Shown here in pieces: positions 1 through 8,594 of a stretch of 64,000 nucleotides of DNA. How positions within the stretch are numbered: the stretch's first letter is position 1; each line of letters starts with the position of its first letter. Source of the stretch: an uncultured Chlorobiaceae bacterium. GTDB taxonomy: Bacteria > Bacteroidota > Chlorobiia > Chlorobiales > Chlorobiaceae. Below the pieces are notes generated by a model. It did no database searches. It was not told where the DNA came from and saw only the letters and a list, made by a program, of their open reading frames with translations. The stretch is from assembly GCA_903836465.1 (NCBI GenBank), contig CAILRB010000035.1, forward strand, positions 62,001-126,000, given 5' to 3'. Position numbers and translations under genes: made by a program.

Positions 1-644
1 GCTCACTGCTCGACGATCTGATTGAGCCACCACCCCCAAATGCCGGAGAGGCAATTCCCTTTCTTGGTGAGACAAAAATCCACGAGTTTGTGCTTGAAAT
101 TGCCGCCGCTGGGGATATTGTGCTTAATGTTGATGGCAGATGGATAGTCCGGCGCTCCGAAGATGGTACCGATAAGGAGGCATTGAACTACTTTAAATCC
201 AACGCATTTCGCACTGGTCAGGAGATGCGTCAGATTCAGCTTGGACTGCCAGGAGCTGTTGGTGGTGGAACCGTCACAGCCACACATGTCCCTGCTGCTG
301 TTGCTGTTGTTCAGCCAGAGAGTAAGGATAGTAAGCCGTACTCATCTTCCGGATCCGGGGAAGGTATCATCAGTGGAATCGGTGGTCAGAATGCTGATGG
401 TGAAATTACCCGGCCAAGCCCCCTTCCCGTCGCCAGCAACCGTAAATCTGCTGAGCCAGCAACCGGTATCAACCTTTCAGGCTGTTTTGAGTCATGGGGA
501 GTCTCTTCGGATCAACCGATTGAAACCGCACGTATTGAATTTTCTGGTCTTACCTCTCAGCAGATCAAGCAGATTCTGCAACGCATACCCTCTTCATTCA
601 AAGCGACACTTGATATCACCTGGCGTGAAGGAGGCGTGCAATGA
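1..644 (+). CDS. DUF499-like ATPase, C-terminal part (partial gene)
   Basis: The reading frame is open from base 3 to the stop at 642-644 and has no start in the window, so this is the C-terminal ~213 residues of a longer protein. The visible part has a short alpha/beta stretch (WIVRRSEDGTDKEALNYF), a low-complexity Ser/Pro-rich linker, and a final domain with the LTSQQIKQILQRIP motif near the end. This tail matches my memory of DUF499 proteins, which are large AAA-type ATPases found in PglZ/DUF1156 defence loci. The ATPase core lies outside the window, so the assignment rests on the tail and on the neighbours. The stop overlaps the start of the PglZ-like gene (ATGA), which implies translational coupling. 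Assignment moderate; membership of the operon is strong. Confidence 0.6.
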   Translation, partial: SLLDDLIEPPPPNAGEAIPFLGETKIHEFVLEIAAAGDIVLNVDGRWIVRRSEDGTDKEALNYFKSNAFRTGQEMRQIQLGLPGAVGGGTVTATHVPAAVAVVQPESKDSKPYSSSGSGEGIISGIGGQNADGEITRPSPLPVASNRKSAEPATGINLSGCFESWGVSSDQPIETARIEFSGLTSQQIKQILQRIPSSFKATLDITWREGGVQ

Positions 645-1600
645 CCGAGGCTGTAAACTGGAAGACTCTCATTTTCGGTGTGCACGAACCCGCAATGGCC
701 TGGGTGAAGATATTCTCCGCCCTGCTCTCTCTTGCCCGGCAGAGTTCATCGCCGGTTACGCTTCATGATGCAACAGTTACTCCTGACCGACTGTTGAGCG
801 AAGCCGCTTGGGAACTTTGGGAAGCCTTTCCCCTGACAGCAGTAAAAACTTCAGCCAGCCTCAAAGAGTGGACACGTCAAAGTCCGGGAAAGGCTGTTCT
901 CATCCTTGACGCTCTTTCATTACGGGAGTTGTCTCTTCTGCTTGGCGCGGCAGAAGCAAGGGGTATTCAGCCGCTGGAGGTCAAAGTTACTGGTTCAGAG
1001 TGTCCCTCAACCACCGACCACTTTGCCAAAGCCATCGGGTTGTCATCAAGAAGCGCCTTGGCCAACGACGGGAAACCTGGCACCCTGTCACTTTTCGACG
1101 GCAATTGTTTTACGGATGTGCTCAGTATGCCATTCGAGGATTGCGCCATTCCTCCTGCACCAAACATAGTGGTCTGGCACTCCTGGCTTGATGACCTGAT
1201 TCACCTTCAACTGAAAAATCCTGACCAGATCGCCAGCATCTCTTCAACCGTTTTGCAGAGCGACGGCTTTTGGAGTTTTATCAACAAGCTTCGGCAGGGA
1301 AGGGCTCTGGTTATCACTTCAGACCATGGGTATGCTGTCAGTAAACGCTTCTCTTCTGAAATTGAAGAACCGGCCGCAATAGAGACATTAAGAAAAACCT
1401 TTGGAGCCTCCCGCAACAAGGCAGTCGCTGACATAGGGCCAAAAAAATTTATGCCCCCAATTGTCATGACGCACAACAATCAGCAGATCATTATGGGGCA
1501 ACGCAAATGGAAGGTTCAGGGTGGATTCCCCAACGTATGTCATGGAGGAATGACGCTTCTGGAAGTTGCTGTACCCTGGATAGAGTTTTCCGCACTATAA
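641..1600 (+). CDS. PglZ-like alkaline-phosphatase-fold protein
   Basis: This 319-aa protein has the hallmarks of the PglZ family: a hydrophobic strand ending in a metal-binding aspartate (VLILDALSLREL, around residue 90), a second strand ending in SDHG (ALVITSDHGY, around 225), and a C-terminal HGGMTLLEVAVPW motif. PglZ proteins are shared core components of BREX/Pgl-type phage defence and have an alkaline-phosphatase superfamily fold; their substrate is not settled. It is shorter than typical BREX PglZ and lacks long N-terminal extensions. The start overlaps the upstream stop by four bases, and the next gene begins 11 bases after its stop. The family call is firm. The role as a defence component is inferred from family and context. 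Confidence 0.8.
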   Translation: MTEAVNWKTLIFGVHEPAMAWVKIFSALLSLARQSSSPVTLHDATVTPDRLLSEAAWELWEAFPLTAVKTSASLKEWTRQSPGKAVLILDALSLRELSLLLGAAEARGIQPLEVKVTGSECPSTTDHFAKAIGLSSRSALANDGKPGTLSLFDGNCFTDVLSMPFEDCAIPPAPNIVVWHSWLDDLIHLQLKNPDQIASISSTVLQSDGFWSFINKLRQGRALVITSDHGYAVSKRFSSEIEEPAAIETLRKTFGASRNKAVADIGPKKFMPPIVMTHNNQQIIMGQRKWKVQGGFPNVCHGGMTLLEVAVPWIEFSAL

Positions 1601-1610
1601 TATTCCGACT

Positions 1611-2132
1611 ATGCTGACTATTCAACATACTGAAGAGGATCTGAGCCGGGCCTACGTTCAGGCAATTGCCGCAAAAGCAGGGGTGAACCTGAGTATGAAA
1701 GATCGCTCACACGATTATACCATTGATGGCACATTTCATCAGGTATCATACTTTAATGGCCATTACCACGAAACCGGCTTCAGCCTTGATTTTCAGCTCA
1801 AAGCATCCAAAAACTGCATCATTGGGGATACGCATCTTCGTTATGACCTCGATATTGAAACCCATAACTATCTGGTTGATCGTGCACAAAAATCAGGGAC
1901 GACACCGGTAATACTTATTGTGATGGCATTACCTGAAGCTGAAAGTGAGTGGTTATCACTCTCGGAAGAGGAACTGGTGTTACGTCGCTGCTGTTACTGG
2001 GTTTACCTTTCCGGCGAGAGAAGCAAGAATGCAAGAACGCAACGAATTGAAATAAGCAGACAAAACTTCCTGACTCCAAACCTCCTCAATAAGGTATTAA
2101 CCGCTGTAGAGAAAGGAGAAACTCCATCATGA
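1611..2132 (+). CDS. DUF4365 nuclease-like protein
   Basis: A 173-aa protein with the DUF4365 pattern: N-terminal SRAYVQAIAAKAG helix, then an acidic DYTIDG turn, then GFSLDFQLKAS, where D-x-Q-x-K resembles the D/E-x-K of PD-(D/E)XK nucleases. The C-terminal part has the family's EEELVLRRCCYWVYL segment. DUF4365 proteins are predicted restriction-endonuclease-fold enzymes often found in defence islands; I know of no settled activity for this one. It sits 11 bases after the PglZ-like gene and overlaps the next gene by four bases (ATGA), so it is co-translated with the 385-aa protein, its likely partner. Family call good; catalysis inferred. Confidence 0.75.
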   Translation: MLTIQHTEEDLSRAYVQAIAAKAGVNLSMKDRSHDYTIDGTFHQVSYFNGHYHETGFSLDFQLKASKNCIIGDTHLRYDLDIETHNYLVDRAQKSGTTPVILIVMALPEAESEWLSLSEEELVLRRCCYWVYLSGERSKNARTQRIEISRQNFLTPNLLNKVLTAVEKGETPS

Positions 2133-3286
2133 ACAACAACAATGATACCGCCGGGCAGCAACTCCGTGTAGAGGATATAACGGCCTATATCCGTAAAACA
2201 GGGTGGACAAAGCTCGACCATCCAAATCCATCATTACTTGTCTACCAGTACGAGCGTAACGACGATTTCAACCATGAAATCAAGCTTGTTCTGCCAAATG
2301 GAAACGACTATAGCGATGCCGTTGCCAAAATCCAGTCAGCGGCCAAACTTATTGCAGCGCTTGAGCAAACTGCCGTTTCCGATATTGTCCAGAAAATCAA
2401 AAACCGCTCGCTTGATATTTTCCGTCAGAGAATATACAGCAGCACCCGCCTGACAAGTTTACCGCTCGAACTTGCACCTCTGGTTATTTCACGCTTGCGC
2501 GATCTGGTCTATTATGCTGCATGTGCGGAGGAAGATAATCAGCCCTACTTTGCAAAGGGCAGGAAAATAGGGAAGGAGTATACCCATAAATGCAGGTTTG
2601 GCCACACGTTTCAGGGCAGCTTTGGCCTGACCATCGAAATGCCTTTACCACCCTCCACCCTCACCCTGCTTCCTGATATTGAAGCATCGCCGCTTGAGCG
2701 ACGGGTTATGGAGCGTATTGTACGGGGGTTGCAATTTGCGGTTAAAGGCGTTCGTGAAAGCGATATCGATATTATGACCAGCAACTATGAACAGGGGTTC
2801 AATGCAAACTTGTGTGAAGTCATGAAAGAGCTTACCGAAGATCTTGATGATTTTAATCTTGAGTATTCAATGCTGTGGTCCCCCGAATTTAACGCCAGTG
2901 CTGACGTCAGTTCATTTTCAAACATCATTATTGAACCATCTGTTTTTCGGCCATATTTTGAAGCCGCAGCAAAATCACTTCGAGCAGTTACCGAATCGCA
3001 GGAAACTGCAATAATCGGAAAAATCATACAGTTAAAAGCTGAATCACTAGACAGTGACGATGAGGCGGGCGATTCCGACGGACGGCAGGTCATTATTGCG
3101 TGGGATATTGGCAATAATCGCAAGGTCAATATCAAGGTCTCACTGAGCCCGGAGAATTACCGCGCAGCCTGTGATGCTCATAAAGACAACAAAACCGTAT
3201 CAGTCATGGGGCGGCCCGAAAAAGTCGGTAAATCGTGGGTATTAACCTCTCCGGCAAGTTTTGCCATCAATGAAACCGGCACATAG
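2129..3286 (+). CDS. Uncharacterised 385-aa protein, probable DUF4365 partner
   Basis: I do not recognise this protein. The N-terminal ~100 residues are alpha/beta, with a KLVLPNGNDYSDAVAKIQSA segment followed by a helical stretch. The middle carries KCRFGHTFQGSFGLTIE (around residue 155-171), a conserved-looking C-x3-H turn and beta hairpin that could bind metal or form an oligomer interface. An acidic linker (residues ~305-320, DSDDEAGDSDG) precedes a small basic beta domain ending MGRPEKVGKSWVL, which looks like an OB or SH3-like fold. No signal peptide or membrane segment is present. The gene overlaps the DUF4365 gene by four bases and is followed two bases later by the methyltransferase gene. 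Confidence 0.55.
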   Translation: MNNNNDTAGQQLRVEDITAYIRKTGWTKLDHPNPSLLVYQYERNDDFNHEIKLVLPNGNDYSDAVAKIQSAAKLIAALEQTAVSDIVQKIKNRSLDIFRQRIYSSTRLTSLPLELAPLVISRLRDLVYYAACAEEDNQPYFAKGRKIGKEYTHKCRFGHTFQGSFGLTIEMPLPPSTLTLLPDIEASPLERRVMERIVRGLQFAVKGVRESDIDIMTSNYEQGFNANLCEVMKELTEDLDDFNLEYSMLWSPEFNASADVSSFSNIIIEPSVFRPYFEAAAKSLRAVTESQETAIIGKIIQLKAESLDSDDEAGDSDGRQVIIAWDIGNNRKVNIKVSLSPENYRAACDAHKDNKTVSVMGRPEKVGKSWVLTSPASFAINETGT

Positions 3287-3288
3287 GA

Positions 3289-6200
3289 ATGGATTTATTC
3301 GGTTACGTTCATGAATCATCAACCGACTACCCGAAAAAGAGCGGGCGCAAAACGAAGGCTGACAAACAGGCTGACTTGCTCCCTGAAAAGCTTGGCAAGG
3401 CGATAAAGCTTCCTGTCCCGGACTTTTCTGATCCTGACCGCAAGCTCACCTGCCTTGAAGCTGATTTTCCCATAGCGCAGATCAACGCGCTCTCCATTCT
3501 TGAAGGCAACGCCGGAAAGCCGATCTACCAGATGTCGAAATGGTGGGCCCGCCGTCGGTCGAGTGTTTTCCGCTCCATGCTGATTGCGGCGGCAACCGAA
3601 GCGCCGGATGACCCAAACGAAGCCGCCAAGCGGGTTTGGGATCACTACTACTGCAACCATCAAAAAGCAGGATCATTCAAAAAGCTCCGTGTGCTCGACT
3701 GTTTCATGGGCGGCGGCACCACGCTTGTTGAGGGATCCCGTCTCGGTATGCAGATGACCGGCGTTGACCTCAACCCGGTGGCCTGGTTTGTGGTAAAAAA
3801 TGAGCTGGCGTGCAGCGACCCGGAGCAGGTCAAGGCGCTCTTCGCCTCCATTGAAGCGCAGGTTAAACCGCAGATACAGCCCTTTTATACCACCACCTGC
3901 CCGAGAGGCCACAAGGGACGATGGATAGCTATCGAAAGCGGTGCACCGGTTGAGATTGACCCGATAGAATTACCACCAGAACAGCGCTTCCGTTACCGAT
4001 GGGAAGGGCCGGAGGTGATCTACACCTTCTGGGCAAAGCACGGCCCCTGCCAGGCTAAAGGGTGCGGCCACCGTACCCCGATTTTCCGCACACCGGTTAT
4101 TGCCGAGAAAAAGCTTTCCACCGGGTATGCCGAGCTGACCTGCCCCGGATGCGGCACAACCTTTCATGCTGAACTTGGTGAAACCCGCATGGCTCCCGGA
4201 GCAGAGCGCATTATTGTGGGCGGGGATATACCCTTCACCGAGATGACGCAGCAGTTTGCCCGCCTCCTGAACGATTACGACAAAGGCAACGCCGCCGACA
4301 CCTTTGAGCGGGCTCTCACCCTGAAAGCAAGTGGGGGCGAGGAGCCAGGGCTGCACTGCCCGAAATGTGGTACCTTTGCCGGAAAGCGCCTTGTTGACCA
4401 GTTTACGCGCCATGCCCAGCCCGCACTTGGTGCAACAGCGCGAAAGAAAAAAGAGTTTGGTCTCAGGAACAAGCCGGTTCAGATGTACTTGCTCATCCAT
4501 CCCGAATGGCTGAAAGGCGCATCAGGTTTTGACGGGGAGCGGGAGTATGGTGGATGGGCCGGAGCACCGGCAGAGGCAACCGCCGACTGGTTCACGAAAC
4601 GGCTGGAGCATTTGCGCGTTGTTGAGGTTCGAGGGGCTTCACTGCCGGATGAGGTGGTTTTGGCTGACGGGACGGTGATTGAGACTGCGCACGGTAGTGG
4701 TCTCAAAGATGCAAAATTTATATGTGGTCACTGTGGCCGTCAAGCAAAAACGTTGCAGGGTATTAAAGCAAGCGAGCATAATGCACCTGTGGCGGCTTAT
4801 ACGTTGCAATGCCATTGTCCCCAATGTGATGCAGAGGGCTATACCTACGGAGGGAGATATTTTAAAGCACCTGACGAACACGACATTCTGCGGCTCAATG
4901 CTGCTTATATGGAATGGGCAAGCCGTTCGGAAGTGGATTTGGCAGAATATTGGCCTCGGCAGGAAATGATTCATGCCCACATGACACATGAAAGAAATCC
5001 TCTCCCAGACCATGGATATACCCATTGGTGGAAATTGTTCAGCAGCAGGCAATTATTGGTACATGCAACTCTGTTAAAAGCAATTACGGAAGTGTCAGAA
5101 GAGTGCTGGCCGCTTGATGTTCGGGAACAAGCCCTGGGGGCTTTTCAGCAATATTTGCGGAACCAGAATATGTTCTGTATTTGGAATATTGCCGCAGATA
5201 AAATGGAACCATTTTTCTCGGGAGGAAATTATAATCCTAAAAATCTGACAATAGAAAATTCAGTATTTCCATCGTTAGGTAGAGGAAATTGGCAATCTTC
5301 ATCCTCAAAATGTGTCACTGCGCTTGAATGGACAAAGGAACCGTGGGAACGGTATGCGGCTGATGAATCAGTAGCAACAAAGTCTGTAACCGTAAAGACA
5401 GATGATCCGATAGTGCCTGGGGTAGCCGTAAACTGTGGTTCATCAACGGATCTTGTATTTCTCAAGGATGAAAAATTCGATTTGGTTATTACAGATCCAC
5501 CTTTTGGTAATAACTTTTATTACGCTGATCTTTCTGATTTTTTCTATGTTTGGCTGCAACTACCGTTACGTAAATGGTATGCAGGTCTGCCTGAGGCAAC
5601 ATATTTTGACGCTGAGCGGACACCGCACAGCATGGAGGCTATCGATAATGCAGCAGAACATAAGGATGATCGAGAGAATTACGAGAAAGATGAGTTTATC
5701 AAAGTCAAATATTTGAATCAAATCCGGGAGTTAACCGGAGAATTTTCCCTTGCAGAGAAAGATAGTAATCCACTTTTTCGGCAAACACCCTCAAGTGATT
5801 TTTACAGTCAGACATTGTCCGCTTGTTGGGCCGAAGCTGGTCGTCGTCTCAAAGAAGGCGGTATTATGGCTTTTACTTTTCATCATGATGACGATCAAGC
5901 CTGGATTGATGTTTTGTGCGCTTTGTTTAATGCGGGCTATATTTTGTTACAAACATTTCCTGTTATTGGTGATGAATCAAAAGGGGAAAAGGCCTCTTTT
6001 GGCAGCAAAAAAATAGAATACGACATCATCCACGTCTGCCGGAAACGTCTCGGAGAGCCGGAGCCGGTGAGCTGGGCCCGGATGCGGCGCTGGGTGAAAG
6101 AGGAGAGCTTTCGGTTGAAGGAGCTGTTGGAGCACACCCATGGCAAAGAGCTGCCGGAATCTGATTTGCGGGTGATTCTTCGAGGCAAGTCGCTGGAGTT

Positions 6201-6828
6201 CTACTCCCGCCACTACGGCAAGGTGTTTACCGGCGACAATCAGGTGCTTGATGTTCGCGAAGCCCTGCTTGGCATCAATCAGCTTCTCGACGATTTGCTG
6301 GAAAACACATCTTTGACCGGAGGAGTGCACCCTCCTGACAGTGCTGAACCAGCCAGTCGGTTGTACCTGCGTTTGTTCAAGAAGCGTACAGAGATGGAGC
6401 GTGACGAGCTGCACAAAACCCTGCGTGGCACCGGCATTGCCCAGGGAGACCTTGAGGCGCGGGGGTGGATCAGGGTGGTTGGTAAAACCGTTGTGATGGT
6501 GCCAATCCGTGAGCGCATTGCCTTTTTTACCGAGCGTGGTCGTAACCGCAAGGTGATTAAAACAGACCTCGATCAGGCCCATTTTCTTGTTGGCGCGGCT
6601 TTTGTGGATTCAGGGCTGAAGATCGAGAGCGAGCTGAACAACCCGAACTTCAAGGTGAAACGCTCCGTCGATGAGCTGTTGCACTGGTATGCCGAGGTTG
6701 ATGGTGATCCCGTCAACCGGGTGGCCGCCACCACCGCCTCACAACTGCTGGAGCGCTGGCGTAACCGCAAAGTCAAGCCTGAGCCAGCCCAACTGTCGCT
6801 TTTTGAAGTACTTGAATCAGATGAATAA
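3289..6828 (+). CDS. DUF1156-domain DNA methyltransferase
   Basis: A very large (1179-aa) SAM-dependent DNA methyltransferase. The N-terminal DUF1156 block is seen at residues ~50-100 (PIAQINALSILEG, then SKWWARRRSSVFRSML). Motif I is VLDCFMGGGTT (residues ~134-144), with VDLNPVAW following. The catalytic DPPF motif (LVITDPPFGNNFYYADL) is near residue 731, almost 600 residues later. Between them lie several Cys-rich ribbons (CPRGHKG, CQAKGCGH, CPGCGTTF, CPKCGTF, CGHCGRQ, CHCPQCD). The DPPF signature points to an N6-adenine or N4-cytosine amino methylase. It is presumably the self/non-self marker of the operon. Bases ~4700-6010 are much more AT-rich than both ends. No frameshift was seen. Confidence 0.85.
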   Translation: MDLFGYVHESSTDYPKKSGRKTKADKQADLLPEKLGKAIKLPVPDFSDPDRKLTCLEADFPIAQINALSILEGNAGKPIYQMSKWWARRRSSVFRSMLIAAATEAPDDPNEAAKRVWDHYYCNHQKAGSFKKLRVLDCFMGGGTTLVEGSRLGMQMTGVDLNPVAWFVVKNELACSDPEQVKALFASIEAQVKPQIQPFYTTTCPRGHKGRWIAIESGAPVEIDPIELPPEQRFRYRWEGPEVIYTFWAKHGPCQAKGCGHRTPIFRTPVIAEKKLSTGYAELTCPGCGTTFHAELGETRMAPGAERIIVGGDIPFTEMTQQFARLLNDYDKGNAADTFERALTLKASGGEEPGLHCPKCGTFAGKRLVDQFTRHAQPALGATARKKKEFGLRNKPVQMYLLIHPEWLKGASGFDGEREYGGWAGAPAEATADWFTKRLEHLRVVEVRGASLPDEVVLADGTVIETAHGSGLKDAKFICGHCGRQAKTLQGIKASEHNAPVAAYTLQCHCPQCDAEGYTYGGRYFKAPDEHDILRLNAAYMEWASRSEVDLAEYWPRQEMIHAHMTHERNPLPDHGYTHWWKLFSSRQLLVHATLLKAITEVSEECWPLDVREQALGAFQQYLRNQNMFCIWNIAADKMEPFFSGGNYNPKNLTIENSVFPSLGRGNWQSSSSKCVTALEWTKEPWERYAADESVATKSVTVKTDDPIVPGVAVNCGSSTDLVFLKDEKFDLVITDPPFGNNFYYADLSDFFYVWLQLPLRKWYAGLPEATYFDAERTPHSMEAIDNAAEHKDDRENYEKDEFIKVKYLNQIRELTGEFSLAEKDSNPLFRQTPSSDFYSQTLSACWAEAGRRLKEGGIMAFTFHHDDDQAWIDVLCALFNAGYILLQTFPVIGDESKGEKASFGSKKIEYDIIHVCRKRLGEPEPVSWARMRRWVKEESFRLKELLEHTHGKELPESDLRVILRGKSLEFYSRHYGKVFTGDNQVLDVREALLGINQLLDDLLENTSLTGGVHPPDSAEPASRLYLRLFKKRTEMERDELHKTLRGTGIAQGDLEARGWIRVVGKTVVMVPIRERIAFFTERGRNRKVIKTDLDQAHFLVGAAFVDSGLKIESELNNPNFKVKRSVDELLHWYAEVDGDPVNRVAATTASQLLERWRNRKVKPEPAQLSLFEVLESDE

Positions 6829-6849
6829 CTGCACAGGGAGAAGCAAGCA

Positions 6850-8037
6850 ATGAAAATAGAGTCCATACGGTTAAAAAATTTCAAGGCATTCCGCGATGCG
6901 GAGTTGATTGATCTGCCGAATTTCTGCGTCTTTGTAGGGGCGAATGGCACAGGCAAGAGCACCATCTTCTCCGTGTTCGGTTTTCTGAAAGATGCCATCA
7001 CCAGCAATGTCAACACGGCGCTTGCAAAGCTTGGCGGAAGCCGGGGTTTTTCAGAGGTGCGCAGCCGTAACGCCACCGGGCCGATTGAGATTGAATTGAA
7101 GTTCCGCGAAGGGAGCGACATGCCTCTGACCACCTACTTTCTGCAAATCAATGAGGAGAACGGTCGGGTTATTATTGAGCGTGAAATTCTCAAGTACCGC
7201 AGAGGCAGTGGTGGACAGCCGTGGCATTTTCTTGATTTTTCGCGGGGGAAAGGAAGTGCTGTCACCAATGAACTGATGTCGGTTAACGATGTCAAAGAGT
7301 TGACTCGCGAAGAGCAGACGCTGAAATCTCCGGATATTCTGGCTATTAAAGGGTTAGCGCAATTCAAGCGCTTTCCTGCTGTGGTGGCGCTTGGCAATCT
7401 TATCGAGAACTGGCATGTCTCTGATTTTCATATCAGTCGGGCCCGTCCGGAGCAGGAGGCTGGTTATGCGGAGCATCTGTCGCGTGAGGGTGAAAACTTG
7501 TCGCTGGTCATCCAGTATCTTCATAACCACTATCCTGATGCCTTCAGTCAAATACTTGAGTTGCTGAAGCAGCGCATTCCCGGGATCTCTCAGGTAGAAT
7601 CAAAAACCACCGAAGAGGGGCGGGTGCTGCTCAAGTTTCAGGATGGCTCGTTTGAAGATCCATTTTTGGCTCGCTATGTTTCGGACGGTACCATCAAGAT
7701 GCTGGCCTATCTGACGCTGCTCTATGATCCTTCCCCTCACCCGTTGCTGTGTGTAGAAGAGCCTGAAAATCAGCTCTATCCAAGGCTTTTGCATGAGCTG
7801 GCTGAGGAGTTTCGCAACTATGCAAATCGGGGTGGGCAGGTGTTTGTTTCGACCCATTCACCTGATTTTTTAAATGCAACAACTGTTGATGAGGTGTTCT
7901 GGCTCGTCAAAGAAGAGGGATATACCCAAATCCGTCGAGCCAATGAGAATGCGCAGGTTGTTGCCTATATGAAAGATGGCGATCAGATGGGCTATTTATG
8001 GGATCAGGGCTTTTTTGAGGGGAGCGATCCACAATGA
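6850..8037 (+). CDS. AAA ATPase, SMC/OLD-like (AAA_15/AAA_21 type)
   Basis: A 395-aa ABC/SMC-fold ATPase. It begins with the typical IESIRLKNFKAF strand and has Walker A GANGTGKST at about residues 31-39, Walker B LLCVEEPENQLYP near residue 300, and the switch histidine in VSTHSPDF. It lacks a long coiled coil and has no fused TOPRIM domain. The TOPRIM-like function is probably supplied by the next gene, which overlaps by four bases (8034-8037). Separate ATPase plus TOPRIM pairs are known in bacterial immunity (OLD, Gabija and PARIS are comparators). It starts 21 bases after the methyltransferase stop, so it belongs to the same operon. The ATPase call is firm; partnering is inferred from the overlap. 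Confidence 0.85.
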   Translation: MKIESIRLKNFKAFRDAELIDLPNFCVFVGANGTGKSTIFSVFGFLKDAITSNVNTALAKLGGSRGFSEVRSRNATGPIEIELKFREGSDMPLTTYFLQINEENGRVIIEREILKYRRGSGGQPWHFLDFSRGKGSAVTNELMSVNDVKELTREEQTLKSPDILAIKGLAQFKRFPAVVALGNLIENWHVSDFHISRARPEQEAGYAEHLSREGENLSLVIQYLHNHYPDAFSQILELLKQRIPGISQVESKTTEEGRVLLKFQDGSFEDPFLARYVSDGTIKMLAYLTLLYDPSPHPLLCVEEPENQLYPRLLHELAEEFRNYANRGGQVFVSTHSPDFLNATTVDEVFWLVKEEGYTQIRRANENAQVVAYMKDGDQMGYLWDQGFFEGSDPQ

Positions 8038-8591
8038 AGAGTCTTGTTTTCTTTCTCGAAGAGCTCTCTGCTCGACGAATGCTTGAAGGGGTGTTGCCGA
8101 GATTGATTCCTTCTGATATCAATGTTCAGTATGTGGTTTTTCAGGGAAAAAGTGATCTGGAAAAGCAACTTGAGAGAAAACTTCGCTTTTGGCTGCTCCC
8201 CGATTCAATCTTTGTTGTCTTGCGTGATCAGGATGCCGCTGATTGCCATGTTATTAAAAGGAGACTTGCGGAGCTGTGCCAGCAAGCGGGGAAAAGCGAA
8301 GCGTTGGTTCGCGTCGCTTGCCACGAATTGGAAAGTTTTTATCTCGGCGATCTGGCTGCGGTTGAACGTGGGCTGGGTATCAGGGGATTGGCTGCAAAAC
8401 AGGGACAGAGTCGGTATAGAACTCCGGATAAACTTGGCTCTCCCTCTCAGGAATTGAAGAAACTGACAAACGGCAAATATCAGAAGGTTGCAGGATCCCG
8501 TGCTATCAGCGGGTATCTCAATCTTGAAAAAAACAGCTCAAGGAGTTTTACTGTGCTTCTCTCGGGGATCAAAAAAGTGCTTGAACATTGA
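8034..8591 (+). CDS. DUF4276 TOPRIM-like protein
   Basis: A 185-aa protein matching DUF4276. It starts with the hydrophobic strand LVFFLEELSARRMLEGVLPRL carrying an early Glu, then FVVLRDQDAADC (D-x-D-like acidic pair near residues 62-66), then ACHELESFYLGD near residue 103. These acidic positions fit a TOPRIM-like metal site as found in OLD-family nucleases. DUF4276 genes usually follow an SMC-like ATPase gene, as here (ATGA overlap). Expected role is a nuclease or toxin effector controlled by the ATPase; this is inferred, because the activity of this exact family is not established to my knowledge. The next gene starts four bases after the stop. Confidence 0.75.
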   Translation: MKSLVFFLEELSARRMLEGVLPRLIPSDINVQYVVFQGKSDLEKQLERKLRFWLLPDSIFVVLRDQDAADCHVIKRRLAELCQQAGKSEALVRVACHELESFYLGDLAAVERGLGIRGLAAKQGQSRYRTPDKLGSPSQELKKLTNGKYQKVAGSRAISGYLNLEKNSSRSFTVLLSGIKKVLEH

Positions 8592-8594
8592 CTC

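Noticed and set aside
3970-4500. A 176-residue minus strand frame
   Set aside because: It is antisense to the methyltransferase gene in its GC-rich part; no domain is recognisable.
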